Below are positions 10,327 through 21,490 of a stretch of 58,463 bases of DNA, piece by piece. A model generated the notes under the pieces. The model worked only from the letters and a program-made list of their open reading frames with translations, did not search any database and was not told the origin of the DNA. The DNA comes from Zygnema cylindricum (Eukaryota > Streptophyta > Zygnematophyceae > Zygnematales > Zygnemataceae). The first letter of the stretch is position 1, and every line of letters starts with the position of its first letter. Where the stretch lies: contig JBBHKE010003096.1 in NCBI GenBank assembly GCA_037447655.1, positions 1-58,463 of the forward strand, given 5' to 3'. Position numbers and translations under genes: made by a program.

Positions 10327-11526
10327 TGTTGATATTTGAGTATTTTCTATGTCTGTATTAGGATAGAAAAAGAGCTAAGGTGGTCTGCCTCTAACTCCCC
10401 TCACCAAGCCCCCACACTTGTTGTAGTCACTAAAGGCTGGAAAAGGAGCTGGAGTCATGGCTACCTAAACTCTCTAGAGAAGACAGGGAGTGGATTAGGT
10501 AGATTTACCAAAATATACTTGACGGACCCAGGAATTGATCCTGGTACCTACCGTCCGTCAAGTCGACGTAGCCGTTAGCTTTAATCGTTAAGTCTAGAAC
10601 TAATGTTACATTTATCAAGTTTGATAACAATATAAAATGTTACACATAGATTAAATCATTTAACGTGAAATAGATACTAGTACATAGATACAGTTTAATT
10701 TAGTACGGAGTACAGTACGGAGTACGAAACAAAAACCACGCATTTGTTTCGATAGCCAAACAAATACCGCGCTTAGAATTTTAGCGGCTAGGATTATAGT
10801 CGGTTTTGATCGGACGATCGCGATAGGCGCCTCGATCACGGAAGATGTAATTTTGGCGTTTCACGATATTTGCCACGTCAGATGACACGTGGCGTGATAA
10901 CATTGGATTACGTGAACTCCGGATTTTATGGGAACAAATCCTGATTTGACACGTGTCGACATTTTGGCCATGTTGTATAATGGCCGTACAGAAAGTACAC
11001 CGGCACCTGTACTTTTCTGTACGACACAGTAATTTAATTGGTGGCGTACTTCATAAGATAGAGTTTTAGAGGGGGAACAGGACTTAGAAAATTTTGGGTA
11101 GGTAGCTGTTGTTCTGAGACAAGTGTTGGTACTGAAGATGAAGAAGATGCAGCAGTAGTCATCGTAGAACAAATCAAGAGAGGAAGCTTCCACAAATACC
11201 GATGGCTGAACAGCAACTTTGACAGACTATAGGGAGTCCAAGCTACACAGGGGTTAATCGGTCAGGGTTTTTGTCCGCCAGGGTGGCTTCATTTCTAAGG
11301 GAAAGTCAAAGTGGGTGAATGTGTTCAAATCTCATATTCTAACTTTGCATTCTGTCGTGGAACTGAGCACACAAAAAGTGTTATTTCAGAGGGGTGAATC
11401 TATATTGGGGTTCTGGCTGTCAAGGGGTCAATCATTTGGGTTTATATCAACTTGGAGTCGGCACTATCTAGATTATCTTCTTTTGGATCTGTATTCTCTG
11501 AGGGCCAATGGAGGTCTCATAGTTTA
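10327..11526 (+). mobile_element. Solo LTR B (copia)
   Basis: A 1200-bp LTR starting TGTTGATATTTGAG and ending TCATAGTTTA (terminal CA decayed), flanked by AAGTC (10322-10326) and ACGTC (11527-11531), a 5-bp target duplication with one change. It splits the integrase of copia C exactly after its VVVDD motif. Homologous to the A and F LTRs in order: TATTTTCTATGTCTG start, tRNA-like module at about 10524-10597, GACACGTGGC near 10884, stem-loop at 10984-11024. No internal region or second LTR, so it arose by LTR-LTR recombination. Confidence 0.88.
10524..10597 (-). other. tRNA-like module inside solo LTR B
   Basis: Antisense to the LTR. A perfect T-arm shape: stem CCAGG/CCTGG around a 7-nt loop at 10528-10544 (minus strand loop ATCAATT), with a degenerate A-box-like GATTAAAGC upstream on the minus strand near 10581-10589. 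Same position and spacing as in the A LTRs. Confidence 0.5.
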
Positions 11527-11531
11527 ACGTC

Positions 11532-11981
11532 GTCCACCACCACCATTATGTATTTGTTTCCTCCAATCGTCTCCGGTTTAATGTCCCCATATAAATCAAT
11601 ATGCACAAGATCAAGCGGATGCTTATATCGATGCATTGGATCCTTAGCCGGATGTGGCTTGCGGATTCGTCTCCCCTTACTACATCCCTTGCACCTGTTA
11701 ATTTTCTCTCCCGACCCCAAGTCTAATCCCCTTACGCTCCTATTTTTTATCATTCGTCGTAAACTCGCCTCGGATGTGTGACACATCCGGTGGTGCCACA
11801 ATGTCAAATCGCCTTTTAAATTGGATATTTGCGAAATAATACCAGTGGAGTTTGGGGAGGATTTAGGCCGACGCCAAATTAACCGGCTGTGCATGAATTC
11901 TGAACCTCCCCTTCGCCGATTTGTACACCATCCGGTCGTGCAATTTTTATTGTGGAATCTCCATATGAAAGTACGCTGCAA
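11532..11981 (-). pseudogene. Copia C pre-integrase zinc motif and integrase start
   Basis: Minus strand. LTLWHHRMCHTSEASLRRMI, then INRCKGCSKGRR gives the HHCC zinc-binding motif of integrase. PLDLVHIDLYGDI supplies the first catalytic Asp and GGNKYIMVVVDD leads to the point where LTR B is inserted. Upstream it continues the protease/linker region (IWRRPKSS). Broken only by the insertion within this stretch. Confidence 0.8.
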
Positions 11982-12230
11982 CCTGTTCGTTGAATTTGAG
12001 GTACGCTGAGAAGGTTTACCGAACCTTCAGGTAAATATAATACATTCGTCAGTTTGACCCGCTTCAGTTTTTCAACGTTGCTTGAGTCCAAAATAGGTAA
12101 ATCTAACCGTACAGTACACACTGTACCGATTGAAATTATATGTCCACTTGCGACAGTAATTTTCTTCAGTACCGTGAGTTGTCAAAGGTCATTGAAAAGT
12201 GACGCGTCCGTACAGACGTGATGCGACGCT
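11982..12230 (-). pseudogene. Copia C protease C-terminal part
   Basis: Minus strand. VKLTNVLYLPEGSVNLLSVPQIQRTG is the typical copia segment between the DSGA protease site and the GAG-pre-integrase domain. A frame change near 12180 separates it from the DSGASHH motif. Confidence 0.7.
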
Positions 12231-12559
12231 CCCGAATCAATAATCCAATATTTTTTTTGTCCTGTAGCGCTTGCCAACAATTCACGCGGTAGGTTAAGGA
12301 CCGAAAATATTTGCGGTCCTTCTCCTTCCCTTTCAAAATGCTCGTCACCAAAGAAATGTCCTCCTCCCTTTCCATGGCGGCCTCCGCGACCACCGCGGCC
12401 GCCGAGACATCCACCGCCGCGACCAGTGTATCGACCGCCGCCGTCGCCTCTACCGCCGGCGCTTCCATTTTCAGGCTTCGAATAACATTCGGGGCTTATA
12501 TGGCCCCATTTCGTGCAAAAATGGAATTGGCGCTCCTTGTCTGAAGAAGAGGCCGCCAT
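12182..12559 (-). pseudogene. Copia C nucleocapsid knuckle and protease active site
   Basis: Minus-strand frame with a CCHC-like knuckle HFCTKWGHISPEC, a glycine/arginine-rich RNA-binding stretch (12360-12480), and the protease signature YWIIDSGASHHVC near 12196-12245. A preceding knuckle-like CIQCGKLCH lies just upstream near 12565-12590 in another frame. Confidence 0.75.
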
Positions 12560-12922
12560 ATGACAAAGTTTGCCGCATTGAATGCAGACAATATTGGTCA
12601 GATCTGAATATCCGGGCTAAGAGGGCGATCTCCCGGCCCTTTCGTGTCCTCTTCCACCTCTTTCTCTAGGATTTCCTCCTCTCCTACCTCCTCTTCCCCG
12701 AAGATAATTTAGATCGGGCGTTTCCGGTGTCGTCGCATTGAGGGAACCGGACGGTTGAGTTCCCCTCGATGAGCTAGGACGATTCGCCTCGGTAGATTTG
12801 AGGAATGTAATAATTGAATCCAAGGTATTTGAATCCCTCGATAAGAGAATATCCCTTAAATGTATCATTTTCTCCGGTAGGGCATGGGTGAAGACCGATG
12901 CCTTATCATCCTCCTCAATAAA
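12560..12922 (-). pseudogene. Copia C gag, truncated N-terminus
   Basis: Minus strand. EEDDKASVFTHALPEKMIHLRDILL resembles the end of the UBN2 Gag domain, followed by a serine/proline segment and an RGRGGRRGG-type arginine/glycine tract. The N-terminal part of Gag and the 5' LTR of C are missing: at about 12922 the sequence changes to satellite repeat. Confidence 0.65.
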
Positions 12923-12973
12923 TTGTTCATCTGACTACTTTTCGTTAGTTTCGCATCCATAATTTTATCCAAC
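12923..12973. repeat. 37-38 bp satellite, left piece
   Basis: One to one and a half units (TCATCTGACTACTTTTCGTTAGTTTCGCATCC) of the array that continues at 14029, separated by the solo LTR insertion. Confidence 0.7.
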
Positions 12974-14028
12974 TGAAACTCTGAGACCTCCATAAGTCCT
13001 CAGAGTGGACAGCTTCCAAGAAGCCTCTAGGATAACTCTGACCCCTTTGTGTTTCAGCAAGAACAACTGCCACCCTGGTAGACAAAAACTCTAACAAACT
13101 TCACCCCTGTGAAAGCAAGACTCCCCTGAGTCGATAGCAAAAAGAATCTCTGAATTTGCTCCCCTGAGCAGTAAGTTATGGAGGGTCAAAGTTGACCTTT
13201 TGTACAGAAGCTCTCTGGGAGAGAGGGTCCTATCTCCTAATTTTTCTAAGTCCTATCTCTCTCACAGACTCTATCTACTGATGTACGGAGCCAATCAGAT
13301 TACAGTTCCGTACACAAAAGTACAGTTGCCGGTGTACTTTCTGTACGGACACTGTACGACATGGCCTAAATGTCGACACGTGGTATGTCCGGATTCGCTC
13401 CCTTAATCCTCGGAGATACCGCGATCCAATGTCATTCCGACACGTGTCATCCGATGTGGCGATGACCACAAACCGCCGAAATCCTCTTCCGCGATCTCGG
13501 CGTTAATTCCGGTCGTCAGATTAAATTCACATTTAATCGTAGCCGTAATAAATACATGCGCAATATTCGTTTCATTAAAGAAATAAATGGGCGGTATTGG
13601 TTTCTTATCCGTACCGTAATTCGTACTTTTACTTTAATGGATCTATGTATTCCGTAAATAGTTACATTAAAATGAATTACCATACTCGATAATGTATAAT
13701 TATTTATCAAACCCTATTGTATGTAACACTAGTCTCAGACTTAACGGCTAAGGCTACCGGCTACCGGAAGTCTGCCGGCCGGTAGGTACCACGATCAAAT
13801 CTTGTAGCCGGCACATACCTTTTAGTAAATTAACCCCTTACTAATATATATTTCTCGTAAACCTCTGGATAGCCTAGGTAGCCATGGCTCTAGCTCCCTC
13901 TCCAATTTCTCAGTGACTGCGACAAGTTTGAGAGTTGGAGAGAGAAGTTAGAGGTAGACTTCCTCGGCTTCTTTCTATATTTCTATTTAGACCTAGAAAA
14001 TACTTAAAATTGACCATTAATTTCTACA
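12974..14028 (-). mobile_element. Solo LTR of copia family A, minus strand
   Basis: 1055 bp from TGAAACTCTGAGACC to TTTCTACA, i.e. TGTAGAAATTAATGG...GTTTCA on the minus strand. Flanked by CCAAC (12969-12973) and CCAAT (14029-14033), a target duplication with one change, inside satellite repeats. The tRNA-like module is on the plus strand at about 13738-13812 (GGCTAAGGC A-box) and the stem-loop at 13308-13348. Confidence 0.88.
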
Positions 14029-14790
14029 CCAATGAATATATGTTAGTTTCACATAAAAATTATTCCCCGGCGACTTTTGGCTAGCTGTACATCCACAAGT
14101 TCATCTGGCGACTTTTATTTAGTTTCACATTCAAAATTTACTCTGGTGACTACGTTAGTTTCACATTCAAACTTTCATCTGACGTCTTCTTGCTAGTTTC
14201 ACATCCAATATTAACTCTGACGACTGCTAATTAGCTTCACATCGCAAAGTTTATCTGACGACTGTTTGCTACTTTTACGTCCACAATTTCATCTGAAGAC
14301 TTCTCGTTAGTTTCACATCCAATAATTACACTGAAGAATTTTTGTTTGTTTCACGTCCACAATTTACCCTGACGACTTTGTTCTATTTTCACATCTAGAA
14401 CTCCATCTATCAATTTTTTGTTAGATTCACATCCAAAATTTAATCTGACGACTCCTTGTTAGTTTCACAATAAAAAATTTAACAAATGACACGTTGATAG
14501 TTTCACATTTAAAAAAAAAATTGACGAATTTTTGTTAGTTTCACGTCCAATATTTCATCTGACGGCCTTTTGTTAGTTTCACATACAAAATGTCATCTGA
14601 CAACTTTTAGCTAGTTTCACATCCACAATTTACGTTGACGACTGTTTGTTAGTTTCACATCCTGAATTTATCAGACGACATTTATTTAGTTTCACATCTA
14701 AAATTAACTCTGACGACATTTCATTTTTTGGACATCCTCAATTTTCTCTGACGACATATAACTACAGTATTTTGAGTAGTTTCACATCAG
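14029..14790. repeat. 37-38 bp satellite array
   Basis: About 20 degenerate tandem units built around GTTAGTTTCACATCC, then AAATTT, then ATCTGACGACTTTTT. Spacing is 37-38 bp with many substitutions and small indels. No spacers distinct from repeats, so it is a satellite and not a CRISPR array. Confidence 0.85.
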
Positions 14791-15147
14791 ATGTCACAAT
14801 CGGGTACCTGAATCTGTACCCAACCATTACTTGACCGCCCGCGTCGGACCTGAAACTGATTGGGTGCCAAATTTTGGGGGGCAATCGGATTCAGGCGGGT
14901 GATTCACAAAAAAAAAAAAAATCAGGTACGGTCGGAAAAGCAGAAAACAAAAAAAATTGATTGTTTTGTACTGTCCATGCTATCCAACATTATTGTACTT
15001 TGTACTCCTGTTATCGTGGAAGGTATGAGGGAGATGTTCCATTAGTTTTGTACACATTCGGGTACGGGCGGGTACGAGTAGTCGCGAGAAATCGAGTTTC
15101 GGTTAGCTTTTATTTTCATAAACGCGTATCGGGGAACGGTTAACAAT
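14791..15147. other. Gene-free stretch with GGGTAC motifs
   Basis: Contains repeated GGGTAC/GTACCC words (near 14802, 15059, 15070) and A-rich runs. No gene or clear element boundaries seen. Confidence 0.4.
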
Positions 15148-15150
15148 TTA

Positions 15151-16087
15151 GGGTACGTCCCCATGTACTCAGTACTTTGATAAAGTATTTTGGACTGTAG
15201 TAAAGATTCTTCGTACTACTTTGAAGAGCGTCCCTATGTGCGAATATGAAATCGAAACTTTGAAATGTGACGGTTGTAGATGTAGGTACAATTGTGACGA
15301 TTGAAGCCGACTACGAAACTTCTGACGATTAGTGACGCAAACAAAAACATCGACAGTGGTAGACGTCCACATTTTGTGAAATTCTAGATGTTTAGGGTTT
15401 GGTGACATTGTGACGTCATGCTCATTTGTGACAACATCGACGTCACTGGTTCAATAACTTTCCCCCATGGTTTCCCGAGTTCGTTTTTTTTACTTTTCTC
15501 ACTCGACTTGCCATTAAAAAACAACCTAAAATTGTCAAAAAACAAAAAAAAAATCTTTCATTTATACCAATATTGTTGTCTTATTCTAAAAAGTGTGACA
15601 TAAAAGCAATAGTGTGAAAGGGAGAGGGGAGAGGCAACGACGGCGCAAAACTTTGCAAAGGACCCCATGAATGAAAGTGAAGGTCTGAGACCCCTACAAT
15701 TTTTTTTTGGTACATCCGCATGACTGGCACGCAGAAAAAGCTAGGACTCTCACTCGTCCTAAAATTTTCCCACGATTGTGGCGTGTGCGTGGTTTGTTTT
15801 TCATTCGCTGTTTGGGCGGTACTTCAACTAAAATCACCCCCTCGAGGTGATTTTGGATGAAATTTGTTTTTGGGCTGGATTCTCTTGCTCAGGGGTCGAA
15901 AAGGGGAAAACGTCAAAATGCGTTCACATGACGACAAACAAACCGTACATCCAAAGTATGAATTGACTTTCACTTAACTTTGGTAAAAATGATTTTCTCG
16001 TACGACTAAAGTTTTTGTCAAATTTCCTTGAATTTTAGGGCAAAAAGACAGAGAAAACCATATACTTTAATACATGGGGACGTACAC
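15151..16087. mobile_element. Y-family MITE
   Basis: Left end GGGTACGTCCCCATGTA and right end TACATGGGGACGTACAC are inverted complements with one mismatch; TTA precedes and TAA follows. Length 937 bp. The interior (TGACGTCAT near 15413, GGGAGAGG...GGCAACG near 15620-15640, TCTGAGACCCCTACAA near 15685) is repeated in the related stretch at 21490-21960. No coding frame of note. Confidence 0.65.
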
Positions 16088-16306
16088 TAACTCTAATTTG
16101 GGATTTTTGTTGTAATAATTGTCGGCGATTCAAATCTTTACACGCCTAAAATGCTTGAAATCGTACACCGTCTCGTGATTTTGACATCCACACGTGCAAG
16201 AAATTTACAGCGGGTATGTTAACGCTACAGGGTGAATCGTGTAACATTACATTTTTTTGTCACACGTTTTTGGAGTGCACATTCACATGCGCGCGAGACT
16301 GTATCA
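16088..16306. other. Spacer between Y and X elements
   Basis: AT-rich; TCTAATTTGGG near 16092 is a word shared with K-type elements. No feature supported. Confidence 0.4.
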
Positions 16307-17042
16307 GGGTGGCATTCCATCAAGAAATCTTGTAATCGTACGACCAACATTACACAATGCTACATTGTGAACGATGTTCTATTGCACAAAGTCTGCAATC
16401 CACGTGTACAAAAAAAAGTGGTACCACGTGACTAAATATCGGATGTTAAAAATCTACAAATATCTTTCATGCCGACCAACTTTAACTTAGAACCATTATT
16501 TGCGTGCTATGTACTTGCGCACCAAAGTTTTGTACGCCTTGCCTTTGACAACAACTCATCTTTTAGGGTTTAGTTTTTCGTAACGGAAATGTGCTGCCAT
16601 AAATAGTGTGACGGATGAGCGAGGAGACAAATAGTGTGACCCATGGGTGGTAATAAAAATAGCGTGACGAAAGTTTGTTAAGAGATTCATTTTGTGATCT
16701 CGTTTGATTTTAGAATGCATATATAATGTGCGAAATTTTTTAATTTCCGTTGGAAGACATCCTGACACGTATATTAATTATCCAACGTGTCGCAGCTCAA
16801 TTTTTTTTGTAATTGGTGATGTACCTCCTTGAGGTGCATCACCATTTACAGAAACTTTCGAAGTGAATGCTTAGAGAAAAAAAATGCAACGGTCATCGTT
16901 TCCTCCCAAACCTTTGGAGAATATTGGCAAGATTCTCTGTAAAGTTGTTCGCGTATAAAAACAAAATAAGAGGTACGGCGTAGTACGGATAGGTCCTGAT
17001 TTCTTTAAACAACCTCACTTTTCGTCTGATGGAACGCCACCC
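16307..17042. mobile_element. X-family MITE (PIF/Harbinger-like)
   Basis: Left end GGGTGGCATTCCATCA, right end its inverted complement with one change; flanked by TCA (16304-16306) and TTA (17043-17045). Other copies have exact TTA or TAA duplications. 736 bp, no transposase. Carries a central palindrome at 16811-16847. The TWA target duplication and GGG-type ends fit Tourist-like MITEs. Confidence 0.8.
16811..16847. other. Central palindrome of the X MITE
   Basis: Arms AATTGGTGATGTACCTC (16811-16827) and 16831-16847 pair with two mismatches around a CTT loop. The core CTC-CTT-GAG matches the palindrome in the X copy at 43794, but the outer arm sequence differs. Confidence 0.75.
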
Positions 17043-17199
17043 TTAAACTTTTTTTTTACTTATCTACTTATTAAAGTACAAAATGGTACAAAACTGGACT
17101 GTCCGTATGCCACATTATTTAAAACAATACTATATTACATTTATTAACCCTAATAACTGTGACACCTAAAATAACGTTAATTTTTTTTTATAATTGTAA

Positions 17200-17274
17200 A
17201 CTATATTTAAGAATTTCGCCAAAAATTTGGGGGCGCCGAATTAACAGTATGAACACTAATAGCGATTCACAGTG
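17200..17274. mobile_element. K-type MITE right end
   Basis: Ends ACACTAATAGCGATTCACAGTG followed by TA (17275-17276), a variant of the K terminus. The preceding word GGGGGCGCCGAATTA is shared with the copy ending at 29997. The left end was not found; the start given is only an approximation of the recognisable part. Confidence 0.5.
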
Positions 17275-17276
17275 TA

Positions 17277-17440
17277 CACCGTGAATTGCGATTAGCGTCA
17301 AAAAATAATTAGTGTATTACACAATTTAGTGTTATTGACTCTAATTTGGGTGAACGGTTTTTGGCAGAAAAGGTTTTACTCTAATTTATTCACAACTCTG
17401 ATTTAGGTACTTTTCCCTTGTAATGTACTGTAGCGGCTAT
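17277..17440. mobile_element. K-type MITE left end
   Basis: CACCGTGAATTGCGATTAGCG begins immediately after the shared TA, so two K-type termini lie back to back. The following TTATTGACTCTAATTTGGG block is repeated near 22180-22210. The right terminus could not be placed. Confidence 0.5.
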
Positions 17441-18036
17441 CAGATTTAATTCACTATTATAGGTACTAATATTTAATCTGACAAAACGTACAACGTCACG
17501 TGATTGTGAGGTTTGGTCTCGTCAAATGGTCAGAAACTCAAAATGCAACCAACTACTTACGCTAATACGGGTACTGCCTCACGTAGTTGCAACTTAACGA
17601 GCTTACTTTATTTTTTAGCGCGAATCCAGCGGACCCAAATTTCAGGTGTCTCTATGTGTTTACCCGAAATTGTTACTTAGGTTAGTGACGATTGTATACA
17701 TCGACAATCCCCGTGACGTTTGTCAACGTGTACCATTTGTCTTCAAAAAGATTCCAACTTTTTGAAGTGTCGCACAACACATCGTAATTTTAGAAACTAT
17801 TCGGCATCATAGATGTCTCATGCGCATAAAACGCACGCATTAAACGCTCCAAAAATAACGAATATGCGCATGAAACAAAATTCAAAACATTATAAAATGC
17901 GTTGACCGAATTTGACTTTATAATAAAAGAAAAAATTTGGCAACATTTAATAATCTAATGGAAAATAGGCATAAAAAATATACTACTACAACTTAATCAG
18001 CCTCATTTTTACTATAATATGCATTGTTTAATTAGC
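17441..18036. other. Gene-free AT-rich stretch
   Basis: No gene seen. CATAGATGTCTCATGCGCATAAAACG near 17811 matches the terminus of the Z element at 35660-36383, so part of this stretch is a decayed Z relative. Confidence 0.45.
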
Positions 18037-18555
18037 GTTAGCTACTCTAATTTCGACTATTTAAAAAAAAAGCAATGTACGAATTGTGTAAGTTCGTACT
18101 AAAACCAATCATTATTTTGTACAGGTGTACAAAATAAGTGTCAGGTAATAGCATGGACAGGGGAAATTGAGTGCGTCGCCACGGAAAAGTGTACTTAGAT
18201 TTGATTCCCTGTCATAAAGACGAACGAAAATCACGGAAACCTGTTCCCACATGTTCAAGTGTCGAATATGTGATCACAGACTGTAGGTACTTTTTAATTA
18301 GCCTTAATTGCTCTATTTTCGACTTTATTAAATTTTAAATAGTGTAGCGTAAAAAATGAATGAGATCGTACAAAAATTTCTCATTATTTTGTAATGGCGT
18401 ACAAAAATAAGTGGCAGATAAAGGCGTCGACAAGGGAAATTGAGTGCGTCGCGACGAAAAAGCGCACTCAGATTTGATTCCCAGTCATAAAGACGAGGGA
18501 AAATGCGAGAACCTGTTCTCACATGCTCAAGCATCGAATATGTGGACAAAGACTA
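18037..18555. repeat. Tandem duplication of about 260 bp
   Basis: Two head-to-tail units (about 18037-18296 and 18297-18555). They share GACAGGGGAAATTGAGTGCG/GACAAGGGAAATTGAGTGCG, CAGATTTGATTCCC, CATAAAGACGA and TGTTC(C/T)CACATG in the same order. Diverged copies occur inverted at about 29655-29800 and direct at about 30110-30215. Confidence 0.7.
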
Positions 18556-19212
18556 TCGCGGCCACATCCAAACTGGTATTAGGCATAGTTCAAAAGTAGG
18601 TTTTTTTATGGTAGGCCTTTGGTAGGCACACAAAACTTTGCACAAAACTCGCGCAACGTAGGCATACTGTATGTGTGTGCGTTGTGCACACTCCTGTACG
18701 AACGTCCGAATCTGACGTAAGATCAAAGTACAGCGCACGCCGCCGGACGAATTTTTTTAGCGTACTGACACGGCGTAGGATGACATTCCGTGGGAAAAAA
18801 AAGAGAATGTGCGTAAAACATCCCGTTCACACATATTCGTCTGACATCCGCGTTTCGACCGTGTGAACGTTCGATTTTTGTACGATTTGTCAGATTTTGT
18901 ACGGCTACCTATATTAGTGTAAGCATTTTTGCAATTGGCATTTTTTTTTCATTTTCAGCGGTGAGAGTGCAACGAGAGAGAGTACAGACAGTTCATAGCC
19001 TTTTCGGAAAAGAAAATTGCAGCCACCAACGGGATAGGTCCGTAGGTTTTGGTATTTTTTTTGGCAGTGTGGTATTTTATATTTTTTATCGTCCCATACT
19101 GCCTGGTTGGTCAATTTGAGGCTTTGTTTAGTGTGGCCCTCAACATTGCAGACGCTAATATGACAGATTTGTCATGCCGCATCGCGTCGGTTGCATGCGC
19201 GCACGATATAAT
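18556..19212. other. Gene-free stretch
   Basis: Short open frames only, without recognisable domains. The tail TTTTGTACGGCTACCTATATTAGTGTAAGCAT near 18895-18926 recurs near 23745-23770 inside a K element, so part of this is K-derived. Confidence 0.4.
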
Positions 19213-19393
19213 GTACGCACGCGCGGTATTCTGCACGCACGCGCAGTATTTCTCACGCAAGCGCAGTATTTCTCACGCACGCGCGGTATTTTGTATGCAC
19301 GCGCAGTTTAAGGCACGCGCGCGCGGTTTTATGCATGCACGCGCGGTTTTATGCATGCACGCACGATTTTGGCACGCGTGCATAATTTGCGTT
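19213..19393. repeat. Tandem repeat of about 20 bp, CG-rich
   Basis: About nine units of the type CACGCACGCGCGGTATTTTG with substitutions and 19-21 bp spacing. The frame stays open across it, which explains a 167-codon spurious frame here. CpG-rich in an otherwise AT-rich region. Confidence 0.8.
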
Positions 19394-20341
19394 CGCACGT
19401 GCGAGTTTTCGTCAGTTTATTTGTTTATGATGTGGACGCGATTTGCGTTCACATACCATTACATACGTACTAATTACGTGCGATATGTTTCATTTCGTGC
19501 GCAGGTACACGATTTTCAAAGTTGGACACGAAATATCGTTTGGGCAACGTGACGCGATTTCAAGCATTTCGTGCTATACCTTTATTTCGTGCGGTATGCT
19601 TCGATTCGTGCGTATGCACGCGATTTTGAAGTATGTACGCGGAGTATCGTTTGGAGGCGAATCGCGATTCTCGGGCGACGTTTCGATACACCTTTAATTT
19701 ATTTAAGTCGCGAACCCATGTAGGTTCGCGCACATGTAGTTAGGGAGGGTTTTTACCCTTGGACGGTGGATTTTGTTAGGCGTACGGCAGACGATGTTGG
19801 CCGCCTATTGGCCAACTAGAAATAGATTTCTTTAGGCCATTGCAAATATATGTTTTTTCTTCGCGCGTTGCTGTATTTTTCTCAACTTCACTTGGCTCGC
19901 GCACGTGCGGTCGCCCTGAGCTTTGTGCCAACCTCCACTGCTGCCGCCAAAGTTGTGTCGTTGGTATCTTCCCTCCCCGTGACCAAATTTTAAAGGGCCG
20001 CGTATTTTTTTTTGTTCAACTGTCGATATTCATTCGTGTATAAATTTGAATATCTGCAAATATATGATACATATATACATATGGATCTTCGTTCTTTGTG
20101 GATGCTATGTTACTAATTATTTCTTTTTTTTTATTTCCACCTTTTTTGAACAGTTGACATATGTTCTGTTATAGTGTTATTATACTTACTATACTAGTCT
20201 GGGACCTTCCACAAAACTCCAGAAATGGGCAATAACCTCACAAGCTCACAATTATTTATACATCTGAAATTTCTTCAAGAATAACAAAATTCTTAAACTC
20301 TTGCATATCTATGCCGAACGGACCAGTAATTGTGCTAATAT
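19394..20341. other. Gene-free stretch
   Basis: No convincing gene. Contains further CGCG/TGCG-rich words that fade out toward 19720. Confidence 0.4.
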
Positions 20342-20465
20342 GTGAGAGGAGGGAGAGAGACAGAGAGCGAGAGAGATGACGAGAGAGATAGAAAGAACAG
20401 AAAAAAATCAAAAAAATTACAAAGAAAACGAAGAGAGAAGAGAGAAGAAAAAAAAAAAAAAAAAC
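20342..20465. repeat. GA-rich simple repeat and poly-A
   Basis: GAGAGGAGGGAGAGAGACAGAGAGCGAGAGAGA-type purine tract ending in a run of A at about 20446-20464. Confidence 0.75.
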
Positions 20466-21353
20466 GAGGTGGAGAAGTATAGATTTACACCTGACTTTAT
20501 TGAAAATGCCAAACTCTCATACCTAATCTCTATGTCAGTTTCGGTTAAATAACGGTAAATTGGGAGGGGACAAGATAAGTGTAGATGTAGGTGTTTTGTG
20601 AACTGGAAATTTTGAAAAACAAACAAATTGAAGTTTGTCAACTTCCTATCTCAAAGTGTGTAGCAAATTTTGAAAAAAATCTTAAAAGGATACATTTCAA
20701 TAAAAAAATTCAAAAATGAAAAGTTTAAATTTCTTCACAAAAATTTAGAAAAACATCAATTTCTGTACGAGAAACAACTAAAATTTATTTTAAACTCTCT
20801 TTTGAACTCTGACCATATGCAATTCTGTAAATAAATCACATATTGCAAAAGCTAACACAATAGGCACAAACTGAGCCTCCATTGCTGATTTACATTGCTG
20901 TAAAAAAACAGATGCAAAACTACAAAAAGAATAGCAAGCAACAAAGTTTTTATTTTTTGTCTTTAAGGAAGAAAGAAGAATGTTTTATTTTTTATTAAAT
21001 ATATATAAACAATTTTAAGCCCATATTTCAAGTCTCACAAGTAAACGTAGATTAGGGGAAAGTTTTGTATCAGTGATTTTCCCACGAAGAGTGATTTTTA
21101 ATTAAGAAAATTATTTTTTGATGTTGTACTAATTTTCACATGGCACGGAGTAGTGCTTTTATACAACGGAAGTGCATACTGAAGAGATGTGCACGTGTAA
21201 CTGATACTTTGAAATTGTAATTTGTATTTTAGTGAACATTCTATGCATGACTTTGTAGAGTGCTATAATGTGCAAAATAAAAATCGTTACTTTGCAATTT
21301 GATTGTTGTAAACGTGGGTAAAACTTGCGAGGGTATTAGACGACTGTAAATCT
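20466..21353. other. Gene-free AT-rich stretch
   Basis: No open frame or repeat that I can name. Confidence 0.4.
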
Positions 21354-21490
21354 TACATCAATTGGTACAATTGGTGATGTATATAAGATTTACAACAATT
21401 GGTACAATTGGTGATGTATATAAAAATGGCAGAGGTTGTAGACGTTGTGTTTTTTTGACATTGTAGACGTTGTGTTTTTTTGACATTGTA
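21354..21490. repeat. Two short tandem duplications
   Basis: AATTGGTACAATTGGTGATG occurs twice (21360 and 21399), and TTGTAGACGTTGTGTTTTTT occurs twice (about 21433 and 21460), each as a direct tandem pair. Confidence 0.75.

Noticed and set aside
14029-14790. Regularly spaced repeats that could be taken for a CRISPR array
   Set aside because: Units are degenerate and contiguous with no constant repeat/variable spacer alternation, there are no cas genes, and the genome is eukaryotic.
19049-19552. A 167-codon frame rich in His, Ala and Arg
   Set aside because: It spans the 20-bp CG-rich tandem repeat; the frame is open because of the repeat and shows no domain.
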